Source: Saccharopolyspora spinosa NRRL 18395
GTDB lineage: Bacteria; Actinomycetota; Actinomycetes; Mycobacteriales; Pseudonocardiaceae
Direction: 5' to 3'
DNA length: 64,000 nt
Assembly (NCBI RefSeq): GCF_000194155.1
Contig: NZ_GL877878.1
Span: forward strand, 1,266,351-1,330,350
Shown piece after piece: positions 48,254 to 56,146 of the stretch. The number at the start of each line of letters is the position of its first letter. Positions within the stretch are counted from its first letter, which is position 1. The notes beneath the pieces were generated by a model that was given only the letters and a program-made list of their open reading frames with translations, was not told the origin of the DNA and ran no database searches. The translations under genes were made by a program, and so were the position numbers.

Positions 48254-49268
48254 GTGTCGCAACCGTCCCTGCCTCATCGTCGACTGGGTCGCAGCGGCCC
48301 ATTGGTGAGCGCCATCGGCTACGGCGCGATGGGCCTGTCCGGGGTGTACGGCGCCGCCGACGACGCAGAGTCGGCCCGCCTGCTGAACCCGGTGCTCGTC
48401 GGACCGCCTGCTGAACCAGTTGCTCGACCTCGGGGTCGACTTCCTGGACACCGCCGACGTCTACGGCGAAGGGCACAACGAGGAGCTGATCAGCGGCCTG
48501 CTCGCGAAGCGCCGCGACGAGGTCGTGCTGGCCACCAAGTTCGGCGCCGACAAAGACATCGGCGGCGGCCGCCCCGAGTACGTACGCCAGGCGGTCGAGG
48601 CCAGCCTCGCCCGGCTCGGCACGGACCACATCGACCTCTACTACCTGCACCGGCTCGACCCGGCCACGCCGATCGAGGAAACCGTCGGGGCGATGGCCGA
48701 GCTGGTACAGGCCGGCAAGGTGCGGCACCTCGGCCTGTCCGAGATCAGCGCCGAAACCTTGCGCCGCGCCCATTCGGTGCACCCGATCGCGGCGGTGCAG
48801 CAGGAGTACTCGCTGTTCACCCGCGACCCGGAGGCCGAGCTGCTGCCCGCGCTGCGGGAGCTCGGCGTCGCGCTTGTCGCGTACTCGCCGCTGGGCCGTG
48901 GCGTGCTGACCGGTGCGTTCAGCAGCGTCTCGGACGTGGAGAACCTCGAAATGCGCAAGAAGCGGTACCCGCGCTTCGAGGAAGAGAGCCTGCGCCGCAA
49001 CATCGAGCTGACCCAGCCGCTGCGGGAGCGGGCCGAGGCGCTGGGACTCACCCCGGCGCAACTCGCGCTGGCCTGGCTGCTGGCCCAGGGCGAGGACGTC
49101 GTGCCGATCCCGGGCAGCCGCCGCATCGAGCGGGTGCAGGCCAACATCCACGCCGCCACGACCGAGCTGGACCCGGCGGTGGTGGCCGAGCTGTCCGTGC
49201 TGTTCCTGCCCGGTGCCGCCGCCGGCGAGCGCTACACGCCCGCCGGGATGGCCCGGCTGGACCGGTGA
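48254..49268 (+). pseudogene. Aldo-keto reductase disrupted by a 28-base duplication
   Basis: GTG 48254 (GGAG upstream) starts RRLGRSGPLVSAIGYGAMGLSG, the AKR N-terminus. A 28-base imperfect repeat at 48371-48426 shifts the frame after [10 protein letters not shown]. The remainder ([20 protein letters not shown] with the catalytic Asp and Tyr, LATKFGAD with Lys, YLHRLDP with His, [29 protein letters not shown]) is intact to TGA 49268. Removal of one repeat unit gives a normal AKR of about 325 residues, AKR13-like. Divergent from the amidase gene, convergent with the ferritin-VIT1 gene. Confidence 0.87.
48371..48426 (+). repeat. 28-base imperfect tandem duplication in the aldo-keto reductase gene
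   Basis: Copies 48371-48398 and 48399-48426 match at 25 of 28 bases (both contain CGCCTGCTGAACC). The extra copy changes the frame by +1. Confidence 0.88.
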
Positions 49269-49272
49269 CCAC

Positions 49273-50355
49273 TCACCCAGCGGTCGCGCCGAAGATCAAC
49301 CCGAGCAGGTAGGTCACTGCCGCTGCTCCCGCGCCGATGGCGAGCTGCCGCAAGGCGCGGGGCAGCGGGGCAGCGCCGGAGAGCACGCCGACGGCGGCGC
49401 CGGTGAGCATCAGCGCGAGGCCCACGAGCACGACGGCGATGAGGGCGGCGAGGCCGCCGGTGAGACCGAACACGAACGGCAGCACCGGGACCAGCGCGCC
49501 GGAGGCGAAGAAGACGAAGCTGGACAGCGCCGCCTTCGTGCCGGTCCCGACGATCTCGTGGTCGTCGGCGGGCTTTTCGGGCGACACCAGTGGTTTGGGG
49601 TCGCGCAGCAGGGCGTCCGCGCGGCGCTGGGCTTCGTCGGCGGACATCCCCCGTGCCCGGTAGACCAACGCGAGTTCGTTCGCATCGACGTCGAGGTAGG
49701 GCAACACCGCGCGGGCTTCAGGATTCGGGGCGGCCGCGGCCAGCAGTTCCCGCTGGGAACGCACCGAGATGTACTCGCCGGCCCCCATCGACAGGGCACC
49801 GGCCAGTAGCCCCGCCAAGCCGATCAGCAGCACGGTCGAGGTCGGTACGTTCCCGCCGATGACGCCCAGCACCAGTGCCAAGTTGCTGACCAAGCCGTCG
49901 TTGGCGCCGAACACCGCCGCGCGGAAAGTTCCGGAAACGCGGGCACGCCCGCGCGCGGCGAGGGCCCGCACCACCTCTTCGTGGATCCGCTCGTCGGCCG
50001 CCATCGCCGGGGGCGCGTCTCGGTCGGAGCGGTACGGTGTGCGGCTTTCTGCGCGCTGTGCCAGGGCGAGCACGAAGACCGAACCGAACCGGCGGGCGAG
50101 GAACACCAGCAGCCGCATCCGGAACTGGCCGCGCCGCTTCGGGCCGACCTCGTCGCCGAGCAGTTCTTCCCAGTAGGCGGCGTGCCGTTCTTCTGCCTCG
50201 GCGAGGCCCAGCAGGATCTCCCGCTCCTCGCCGGAGCGCCGGGCGGCCAGTTCCCGGTAGACCTTGGCCTCCTCGTGCTCGTCGGCGAGCCGGCGCCGCC
50301 AGCGGCGCACCGATTTCGCGTCTGCTGGGCCTGCTCGAAACCCGTTGTCCTGCAC
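49273..50355 (-). CDS. Ferritin-like/VIT1 fusion iron-manganese transporter (MbfA-like)
   Basis: A 360-residue protein. The N-terminal about 130 residues are a ferritin-like helical domain (LADEHEEAKVYRELAAR, GLAEAEERHAAYWEELLG with ExxH-type metal ligands), and the C-terminal part is a CCC1/VIT1 membrane domain of five helices (AVFGANDGLVSNLALVLGV, AGLLAGALSMGAGEYISVRSQ, then the hydrophobic end). Such fusions export iron or manganese in bacteria (MbfA). GTG 50355 has AGGAGG eight bases upstream, better than the earlier GTG 50403. Convergent with the AKR gene. Confidence 0.9.
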   Translation of the reverse strand: MQDNGFRAGPADAKSVRRWRRRLADEHEEAKVYRELAARRSGEEREILLGLAEAEERHAAYWEELLGDEVGPKRRGQFRMRLLVFLARRFGSVFVLALAQRAESRTPYRSDRDAPPAMAADERIHEEVVRALAARGRARVSGTFRAAVFGANDGLVSNLALVLGVIGGNVPTSTVLLIGLAGLLAGALSMGAGEYISVRSQRELLAAAAPNPEARAVLPYLDVDANELALVYRARGMSADEAQRRADALLRDPKPLVSPEKPADDHEIVGTGTKAALSSFVFFASGALVPVLPFVFGLTGGLAALIAVVLVGLALMLTGAAVGVLSGAAPLPRALRQLAIGAGAAAVTYLLGLIFGATAG

Positions 50356-50425
50356 GCGCCAAGCCTCCTGAACGGGCGTCGCCGGTGACCATTGGAAGTC
50401 CACAGTAGAGCTCTACTGTGCACGA

Positions 50426-51316
50426 TCAACGGCGCGGCGGCAGCAGTTCCATCGAGTCCGCCAGCACCCGGCGCGGCGTCGTCGGCAGCGGCTCGTCCGA
50501 AGCCCGCCAGCCCAGGCGCAGCACCAACTGGGGATTGCCTCCACCGCCGAGGACCGCCGCCCGGACCCGTTCCCGCTCCTCGGCGACCTCGCCCAATTGG
50601 TTCAGCGGGCAGGTGACCAGTCCCTCCCGCGCCGCCGCCAGCAGGACCGCGCTGAGTGCCTCCCCCACCGCCAGCCAGCTGTCGACGCGGTCGCCGCGGG
50701 TGGCCAGCACCGCTAGCTCCGCTTCGTCGGTCAGCACTGGAGCCGTCGGCTCGGGATCGTCCAGATCGGCGATCGCCTTCTGGTATTCGGGGGTTTCCCG
50801 GTATTGCGCGGCTCTCCGCAGGGCGTCGACCAGGAGCGAGCGGTGCTCAGCGGCGCGCACCAGGACGCCGTGCTCCGTCTCGGACGCGGCCCGCAGGGTC
50901 GTCAACAACTCCTGCGGAACTGTCTCCGCGCGGAATGAAAACCGCGCGGTGTGCCGCTGCCCCGCGAGACCGGCGAGCGCGACCATCTCCGGGGAGACCT
51001 GATCGCGCGGACTGAACTGGATCGACGCCAGGTGTCCAGGCTGGGCCGGGTTCGGCAGCCGGTGCACCAGTGCCCGCCAACCGAGCGCTGCGAACGCGAC
51101 CCGCGCGTGGTGCAGTGCGGCGCCGCAGCTGATCACCTGCGCGCGCCCCACCGGGTCGAGCTCCTCCGGCAACCGCGAAACGTCCAGGAACAGCTGCAGC
51201 GATCGCTCGGCGAGCAGCCACCGCCAGGGTTGGCAGTTGTGCACCGAGGGCGCTCGACACGTCAGGGACAGCGCCGAACACACGCTGTCGTAAGACGGCG
51301 CAGCGATGCGTGTCAT
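50426..51316 (-). CDS. Acg-type nitroreductase-fold protein
   Basis: About 296 residues: RAPSVHNCQPWRWLL, a nitroreductase FMN-region signature, GAALHHARVAFAALGW, AQYRETPEYQKAI and VGEALSAVLLAAAREGLVTCPLNQ with the C-terminal PQLVLRLGW. It resembles the mycobacterial Acg family (Rv2032, Rv3131), in which the fold is kept but catalytic activity may be reduced or absent. ATG 51316 is used; ATG 51355 or GTG 51334 are alternatives, none with a strong Shine-Dalgarno. Confidence 0.85.
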   Translation of the reverse strand: MTRIAAPSYDSVCSALSLTCRAPSVHNCQPWRWLLAERSLQLFLDVSRLPEELDPVGRAQVISCGAALHHARVAFAALGWRALVHRLPNPAQPGHLASIQFSPRDQVSPEMVALAGLAGQRHTARFSFRAETVPQELLTTLRAASETEHGVLVRAAEHRSLLVDALRRAAQYRETPEYQKAIADLDDPEPTAPVLTDEAELAVLATRGDRVDSWLAVGEALSAVLLAAAREGLVTCPLNQLGEVAEERERVRAAVLGGGGNPQLVLRLGWRASDEPLPTTPRRVLADSMELLPPRR

Positions 51317-51423
51317 CCACCACCACGTCCTCACGAACTCCAGGTCAAGCACCATCGTTCGCAGGGCCTACTGATCGGTCCAGGGCAAAAAGTCATAGCG
51401 CCCGCGGACCGCGATCTCGATGC

Positions 51424-52203
51424 TCAATCGCCGAAGGTAGGGCTGCGCTTCTCCAGGAACGACTGCATGCGTTCGCGCGCGTCCGGGGTTTGCGAGGTCG
51501 CGGCCATCACCTCGGTGGCGATCGCGTAGGCGTCGGCTTCCGGCCGGTCGAGCTGCGCGTAGATGCTCTGCTTGCCCACCGCCTTGGTCTGCCTGCTGCC
51601 GCGCGTCGCTCGCTTCAGCAGCGCCGCGACAGCCTCGTCCAGCTCCGCGTCGGGCACCACCTGGTTGACCAGGCCCCAGCGCTCGGCGGTCGCGGCGTCG
51701 ATCGGATCACCGGTGAGCGCCATCTCCATCAGCCGCTTGCGGCCGACGGAGCGGGCCACCGGCACCGCCGGCGTGTGGCAGAACCAGCCGCCCTTGCCGC
51801 CGGGCAGCGCGAAACCGGCCGACTCAGCGGCCACCGCCAGGTCGCAGGTGGCCACCAGCTGGCAACCGGCCGCCACCGCCAGCCCGTGCACCCGTGCGAT
51901 CACCACCTGCGGAACCGCGTGGATGGTGCGCATCACCGACTCGCACAAGCGCAGCAGCTCGCGCATCCCGGGCAGGTCGCGGTCGGCCATGTCGCCGAAG
52001 TCGTGCCCGGAGCTGAACACCGGACCCGCGCCGGCCAGCACAATCCCGGTCGCCTTCGTCTCGGCCGCCGCTTCGAACGCCTGCCGCAGCTCGGCGAGGT
52101 GCGCTGCGGACAGCGAGTTGCGGCTCTTGGGGCGGTTCATGGTGATCCGGACGGTTGGACCGTCCTGCTCGGTCAGCAGGTGCTGGTACTCCGGGCTGCT
52201 CAT
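51424..52203 (-). CDS. Enoyl-CoA hydratase/isomerase family protein
   Basis: A 259-residue crotonase: RITMNRPKSRNSLSAAHLAELRQ, the first oxyanion-hole loop in GAGPVFSSGHDFGDMADRD, and HGLAVAAGCQLVATCDLAVAAE (second loop, with Gly-Cys). The Glu pair typical of true hydratases is not both present (PGGKGGWFCHTP replaces the E-containing loop), so the activity could be a different crotonase reaction. ATG 52203 follows TGGAG. Divergent from an IclR gene that may regulate it. Confidence 0.9.
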   Translation of the reverse strand: MSSPEYQHLLTEQDGPTVRITMNRPKSRNSLSAAHLAELRQAFEAAAETKATGIVLAGAGPVFSSGHDFGDMADRDLPGMRELLRLCESVMRTIHAVPQVVIARVHGLAVAAGCQLVATCDLAVAAESAGFALPGGKGGWFCHTPAVPVARSVGRKRLMEMALTGDPIDAATAERWGLVNQVVPDAELDEAVAALLKRATRGSRQTKAVGKQSIYAQLDRPEADAYAIATEVMAATSQTPDARERMQSFLEKRSPTFGD

Positions 52204-52328
52204 CGGTGCTCCAGGGAACTCCGCTTCGTCGTCGTCCTCCGAGCCTCGCACACCGAAGCCGCGGCGGCACCCACCGGGAACAGCTCCCCGACCGGACAGG
52301 GCGATCCCGCTATTCGCAAAATGGGGTC

Positions 52329-53144
52329 ATGTCGGGTTTCGAGACGGATCGCCGCACCCCACCTGGGTTGCCGCAGACCGCGGACCGCGCGCTGCAGGTG
52401 CTGCTCGCCTTCGACCGCGGCAGACCCGAATGGGGCGTCACCGAGGTGGCCACCGAGTTCGGCCTGCACACCTCGATCGCACAGCGCCTGCTGGCGACGC
52501 TCGCGCACCGCGGATTCCTGGTGCAGGACACCGCGAACCGCCGGTACCGCATCGGCCCGGCGGCGCTGCACCTCGGCCGGATGTGGGAGCAGGCCGGGGC
52601 GCTGGACATCCTGATGCGACCGCTGCTGGCCGAGCTCGCCGAGGAGACCGGGCACAGCGCCCTGCTGGCGCTGCCGGACAGCGCGCACATGCGGTGCGTC
52701 GTGGTCGCGGAAGGCGCCGACGGCAGGCTGCGGGACTACCCGCTGACCAACGAGCTCTACCCCGCACACGCCGGCGCGACCAGCAAGTCCTTCTACGCGT
52801 TCCTGGCCGACGACATGCGGTCGAAGATCTTCACCGACCGGCCGCTGGCCCGGTTCACCGAGCGCACCGTGACCGACCTGGCCGTGTTGGAGGAGCAATT
52901 CGCCGAGATCCGGGAGGCGGGCTGGGCCTACACCCTCGGCGAGTACGACCTCGGTGTGGCCACCCTCGCGGTGCCTGTCTTCCTGCACCACGAGCCCTAC
53001 GGGAGCCTGAGCGTCGGCTGGCAGTCCGAGCAGTACCGGCACGACCCCGCCGAGTGGGTGGAGCTACTGCAGGAGACCAGTTCCCGCGTCAGCCGCCGGC
53101 TGACCAGGCCCGTCTCCCGGCGCGACCGGCGCGGCCAGTTGTGA
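52329..53144 (+). CDS. IclR-family regulator
   Basis: A 271-residue regulator: winged-helix domain (RALQVLLAFDRGRPEWGVTEVATEF, LHTSIAQRLLATLAHRGFLVQD) and the IclR effector-binding domain (LAELAEETGHSALLALPD, AHAGATSKSFYAFLADDM, VATLAVPVFLHHEPYGSLSVGW). ATG 52329. Divergent from the enoyl-CoA hydratase gene with 125 bases between, suggesting control of fatty or aromatic acid degradation steps. Confidence 0.93.
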   Translation: MSGFETDRRTPPGLPQTADRALQVLLAFDRGRPEWGVTEVATEFGLHTSIAQRLLATLAHRGFLVQDTANRRYRIGPAALHLGRMWEQAGALDILMRPLLAELAEETGHSALLALPDSAHMRCVVVAEGADGRLRDYPLTNELYPAHAGATSKSFYAFLADDMRSKIFTDRPLARFTERTVTDLAVLEEQFAEIREAGWAYTLGEYDLGVATLAVPVFLHHEPYGSLSVGWQSEQYRHDPAEWVELLQETSSRVSRRLTRPVSRRDRRGQL

Positions 53145-53251
53145 TCGGCGGCCGGATGTGATCGGCTTTCTCCACGCGGGTGGAGAGCTGCCGGTGGCCG
53201 CCGGGTAGGGTCTCGTCGGCGTCGAAGGTGGTCGGACAGGGGGCTGAGCTC

Positions 53252-53434
53252 ATGAACCGCAAGGCCGTGATCGTGGTCGTGGCGCTCGTGGTCGTCGTTC
53301 TTGGCTCGCTGCTGGTCCGCGACCCGGTCGGGTCGGCGGACATCGTCCGGTCCGGGTTCGACCTGCTGGTGTCGGCGATCAGCGCAATGGCCAATTCGCT
53401 GACCACGTTCTTCCAGCACCTATTCGCTGGCTGA
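53252..53434 (+). CDS. Small membrane protein (60 aa)
   Basis: ATG 53252 with AGGGGG upstream encodes MNRKAVIVVVALVVVVLGSL as an N-terminal helix followed by a mostly helical tail (DLLVSAISAMANSLTTFF). A longer in-frame start at 53180 is less likely. No family named; such single-helix proteins are common in this group. Last gene before the AT-rich interval. Confidence 0.72.
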   Translation: MNRKAVIVVVALVVVVLGSLLVRDPVGSADIVRSGFDLLVSAISAMANSLTTFFQHLFAG

Positions 53435-54040
53435 CCGGCCAGGACTGCGCTGGGCCGACGGGCGCCATCGCCGACAACGACAATTTATTCACCAATTGCG
53501 CTGTCCGATACTTTCCAACCCAATGAATCCAGGTTGGCCGGAAACATACCCATGATTGATTTCCCGCATGTGAAAGCATAGCCAGCGACCTAAAAAGGAT
53601 CGTGCTCAATACCCACTCCCCCAACACCAAAACAAAACACGGAAAAAGCTCGGGACCAAATGCCCTAATTCCTCACGCGCCCCGCCTATGCGGTCTACAA
53701 AGCCGAAAAAATCCGCCGAACCAACACGAAAGCCAGCTTGTCCTACCCGGGTGGACCGCTTAGGGTGGGAACCGGTCACATCGAGGAAAGAGCCGGCCGA
53801 GGTCAGTGCCAAATGACATCGGCTACTGGGGAAGACCGACTCACCGGCGAAGTGGCCCGGCGCAGGAGAAAAGATTTCCGGCCGGTCGCAGTTCGCAAAG
53901 CTCCCACCGGGCACACGTTCGATCCAGGGCCCAGATCGTTCCCCTCCGGTGGTCTGCGGGGGACTGGAATCTCCATGCGCTGCATGCAAGCGCGCGCCGG
54001 ATCTCAGGGTTATCCGGCACGCGACGTGCATCGACCGAAA
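53435..54040. other. AT-rich, gene-poor interval before the Trp-Gly peptide gene
   Basis: The stretch 53450-53750 is clearly poorer in GC than the rest of the window and shows no convincing gene on either strand; there is a short repeat CCAACC/GGTTGG at 53515-53537. The frame of the peptide gene stays open upstream to 53738, but its composition there (Arg/Gly/Pro-rich, no conserved pattern) looks non-coding. It probably contains the promoter of the peptide gene and may mark transferred DNA. Confidence 0.45.
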
Positions 54041-54052
54041 ATGGTGATGGGA

Positions 54053-54157
54053 ATGCAGATCAAGGACTCGTTCAGGTTCGACCGGTTCCGCTCCTGGGGC
54101 GGCTGGGGCGGTTGGGGCTCCGGCTGGGGCGGCTGGGGCGGCTGGGGCTGCTGGTGA
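54053..54157 (+). CDS. Trp-Gly repeat peptide, candidate modified-peptide precursor
   Basis: ATG 54053 to TGA 54157 encodes 34 residues: a basic, Phe-rich start MQIKDSFRFDRFR, then SWGGWGGWG, SGWGGWGGWG and the end CW. Seven Trp lie at positions 15, 18, 21, 25, 28, 31 and 34, so every third residue except for one step of four; the only Cys is residue 33. Other starts are in frame at ATG 54041, GTG 54044, ATG 54047 and ATG 53975; none has a strong Shine-Dalgarno. Leader-like basic part plus repetitive core, followed by direct repeats, a hairpin and an ABC exporter, suggests a ribosomally made peptide that is modified and exported. A structural or metal-binding peptide is an alternative. I recognise no known family. 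Confidence 0.6.
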   Translation: MQIKDSFRFDRFRSWGGWGGWGSGWGGWGGWGCW

Positions 54158-54167
54158 GCCCTAGTAC

Positions 54168-54200
54168 CCACAGGACCGTCCTAGACGTCCACAGGACCGT
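54168..54200 (+). repeat. Two 12-base direct repeats 21 bases apart
   Basis: CCACAGGACCGT occurs at 54168-54179 and 54189-54200; both copies are followed by a TAGACG element. The 21-base spacing equals two helical turns, so the repeats could bind a regulator on one face, between the peptide gene and the exporter gene. Confidence 0.8.
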
Positions 54201-54206
54201 GTAGAC

Positions 54207-54242
54207 GCGTAGCTCCCGCTCCTCCCGGGGCGGGAGCTACGC
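54207..54242 (+). terminator. Strong hairpin between peptide and exporter genes
   Basis: A perfect 13-base stem, GCGTAGCTCCCGC (54207-54219) and its complement (54230-54242), with a ten-base loop. It may act as a terminator or partial attenuator that makes the peptide transcript more abundant than the exporter transcript, a common layout in peptide operons. Confidence 0.85.
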
Positions 54243-54248
54243 CTGTAA

Positions 54249-56129
54249 TTGGGGGGTGAGGATTTGCCGGGATTGGTGAGCTGGCTGTTCCGGCCGGCCG
54301 AACGGGACACCGAGGGGCTGGTCGAGCGCGCGCCGACGGTGCGAGTGCGCGAGGTTTTCCGCCGCTTCTGGCCGGATGCGCGGCAGTACCGCGGCTGGCT
54401 GCTGGTCAGCTTGGTGCTGGTGCTGGTATCGCCGCTGCTGGACGCGGCCGCGATCTGGTTGTTCAAGGTGCTCATCGACGACGTGCTGGCCCCACGCAAC
54501 TTCTCGCTCTTCCCCGCGATCGCGGTGGCGTACGCGTTGATAACGCTGGTGGCGGGCGCGCTGGACTTCTGCGGGCAATACCTGGCGACGTGGATCGGCG
54601 AGAACTTCCTGAACAAGTTGCGCACCAAGGTCTTCGCCCACCTGCACACGCTGTCGATCGGGTTCTTCGACCGCAGGCGCATCGGCGACACGCTGTCCCG
54701 GCTCACCGGGGACGTGGCCGCCATCGAGAGCCTGGTGCTGTCCGGGGTCGCGCAGACCTTCGCCTCGGTCGTGAAGGTCCTGCTGTTCGCCGGGGTGCTG
54801 TTCTACCTCGACTGGCTGCTGGCCCTCGTGTCACTGGTCGGGGCTCCGCTGTTCTGGGTCGTCGCCAAGTTCTTCGCGCGGCGGATCAGGGAGGCATCCC
54901 GCGAGGTCCGCGGTCGCAGCGGCTCGATCTCCACCGTCGCCGAGGAAAGCCTCGGCAACGCGCCGCTGATCCAGGCCTACGGGCGGGAACAGGCCGAGGT
55001 AGACCGCTTCACCCGGCAAAGCCGCGGCAACGTCTCCGCCGCGCTGACCTCGGTGCGAGTCGGTGCGCTGTTCTCCCCGCTGGTCGACCTGCTGGAAGTG
55101 GTCGGCGTGATGGCCATCCTCGGCGTCGGCATCTACGAGCTGTCGGCGGACCGGATCAGCCTCGGCGGGCTGCTGGTGTTCCTGGTCTACCTGTCCCAGC
55201 TCTACACGCCGGTGCGCAACCTCGGCCAGCTGTCCAACACCGTCTTCGCCGCGTCCGCCAGCGCGGAGCGCATCATCGATCTGCTCGACCAGCGCCCATT
55301 GGTTCAGAACCCGGCGCACCCGATCCCGCTGCCGCGGCGGATCACCGGCCGCCTGGAGGTCGACCGGATCGGCTTCCGCTACCCCGACACCGCCGCCGAC
55401 GTGCTGCGCGGGGTGAGCTTCTGCGCCTTGCCGGGGCAAACCACCGCAGTGGTCGGAGCCAGCGGCGCGGGCAAGTCCACGCTGACCAAGCTGCTGCTGC
55501 GCTTCTACGACCCCACCCACGGCCGGATCCTGCTGGACGGCATCGATCTGCGGGCCGTGGACCTGGACGCGCTACGCGCGAACATCGCGATCGTGCTGCA
55601 GGAAACCCTGCTGCTGGACGGCACCATCGCGGACAACATCCTGGCCGGGCGCTCGGACGCCACCCGCGAGCAGCTGGTCGAGGCGGCCGAGGCCGCCGAC
55701 GCGCACGAGTTCATCCAGCAGCTACCGGAGGGCTACGACACCCGGGTCGGGCAGCGCGGTCGCCTGCTCTCCGGAGGGCAGCGGCAGCGCATCGCGATCG
55801 CCCGCGCGATGATCCGCGACGCCCCGATCCTGCTGCTGGACGAGCCGACGACGAGCCTGGACGCCGAAGCCGCGCAGCGGATCCTGGCGCCGCTGCGCCG
55901 GTTGATGGCCGGGCGCACCACCATCGTGATCTCACACAACCTGCTCACGGTCCGCGATGCGCAGCAGATTATCTACCTGGACCGCGGGACGATCACCGAA
56001 GCCGGCACCCACGACGAGCTGCTGGCCAACAACAACGGCTACGCCCACCTCTACCGGCTGCACCACCCGGAGCGTCCGGTCGGACCGCCGGAAACTCCGG
56101 CCCGACCGGACGGGCACATGCCCAGTTAG
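54249..56129 (+). CDS. ABC exporter (fused membrane and ATPase domains)
   Basis: A 626-residue half-transporter: six-helix membrane domain (WLLVSLVLVLVSPLLDAAAIW, LFPAIAVAYALITLVAGALD, TFASVVKVLLFAGVLFYLDW and others) and an ATPase domain with Walker A GASGAGKSTLTK, Q-loop LQETLLLDG, signature LSGGQRQRIAIARAM, Walker B ILLLDEPTTSLD and the switch His in VISHNL. It lacks an N-terminal peptidase domain, so it would not cut a double-Gly leader. It lies 91 bases after the Trp-Gly peptide gene. TTG 54249 is used; TTG 54264 or GTG 54276 are alternatives. Functions as a homodimer; the substrate could be the peptide. Confidence 0.9.
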   Translation: MGGEDLPGLVSWLFRPAERDTEGLVERAPTVRVREVFRRFWPDARQYRGWLLVSLVLVLVSPLLDAAAIWLFKVLIDDVLAPRNFSLFPAIAVAYALITLVAGALDFCGQYLATWIGENFLNKLRTKVFAHLHTLSIGFFDRRRIGDTLSRLTGDVAAIESLVLSGVAQTFASVVKVLLFAGVLFYLDWLLALVSLVGAPLFWVVAKFFARRIREASREVRGRSGSISTVAEESLGNAPLIQAYGREQAEVDRFTRQSRGNVSAALTSVRVGALFSPLVDLLEVVGVMAILGVGIYELSADRISLGGLLVFLVYLSQLYTPVRNLGQLSNTVFAASASAERIIDLLDQRPLVQNPAHPIPLPRRITGRLEVDRIGFRYPDTAADVLRGVSFCALPGQTTAVVGASGAGKSTLTKLLLRFYDPTHGRILLDGIDLRAVDLDALRANIAIVLQETLLLDGTIADNILAGRSDATREQLVEAAEAADAHEFIQQLPEGYDTRVGQRGRLLSGGQRQRIAIARAMIRDAPILLLDEPTTSLDAEAAQRILAPLRRLMAGRTTIVISHNLLTVRDAQQIIYLDRGTITEAGTHDELLANNNGYAHLYRLHHPERPVGPPETPARPDGHMPS

Positions 56130-56146
56130 GAGGACACGACACGGCA

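Noticed and set aside
53738-54052. N-terminal extension that would make the Trp-Gly protein 139 residues long
   Set aside because: The upstream part has no ribosome binding site and looks like random Arg/Gly/Pro-rich translation of an intergenic region; a short precursor from 54041, 54053 or at most 53975 is more plausible.
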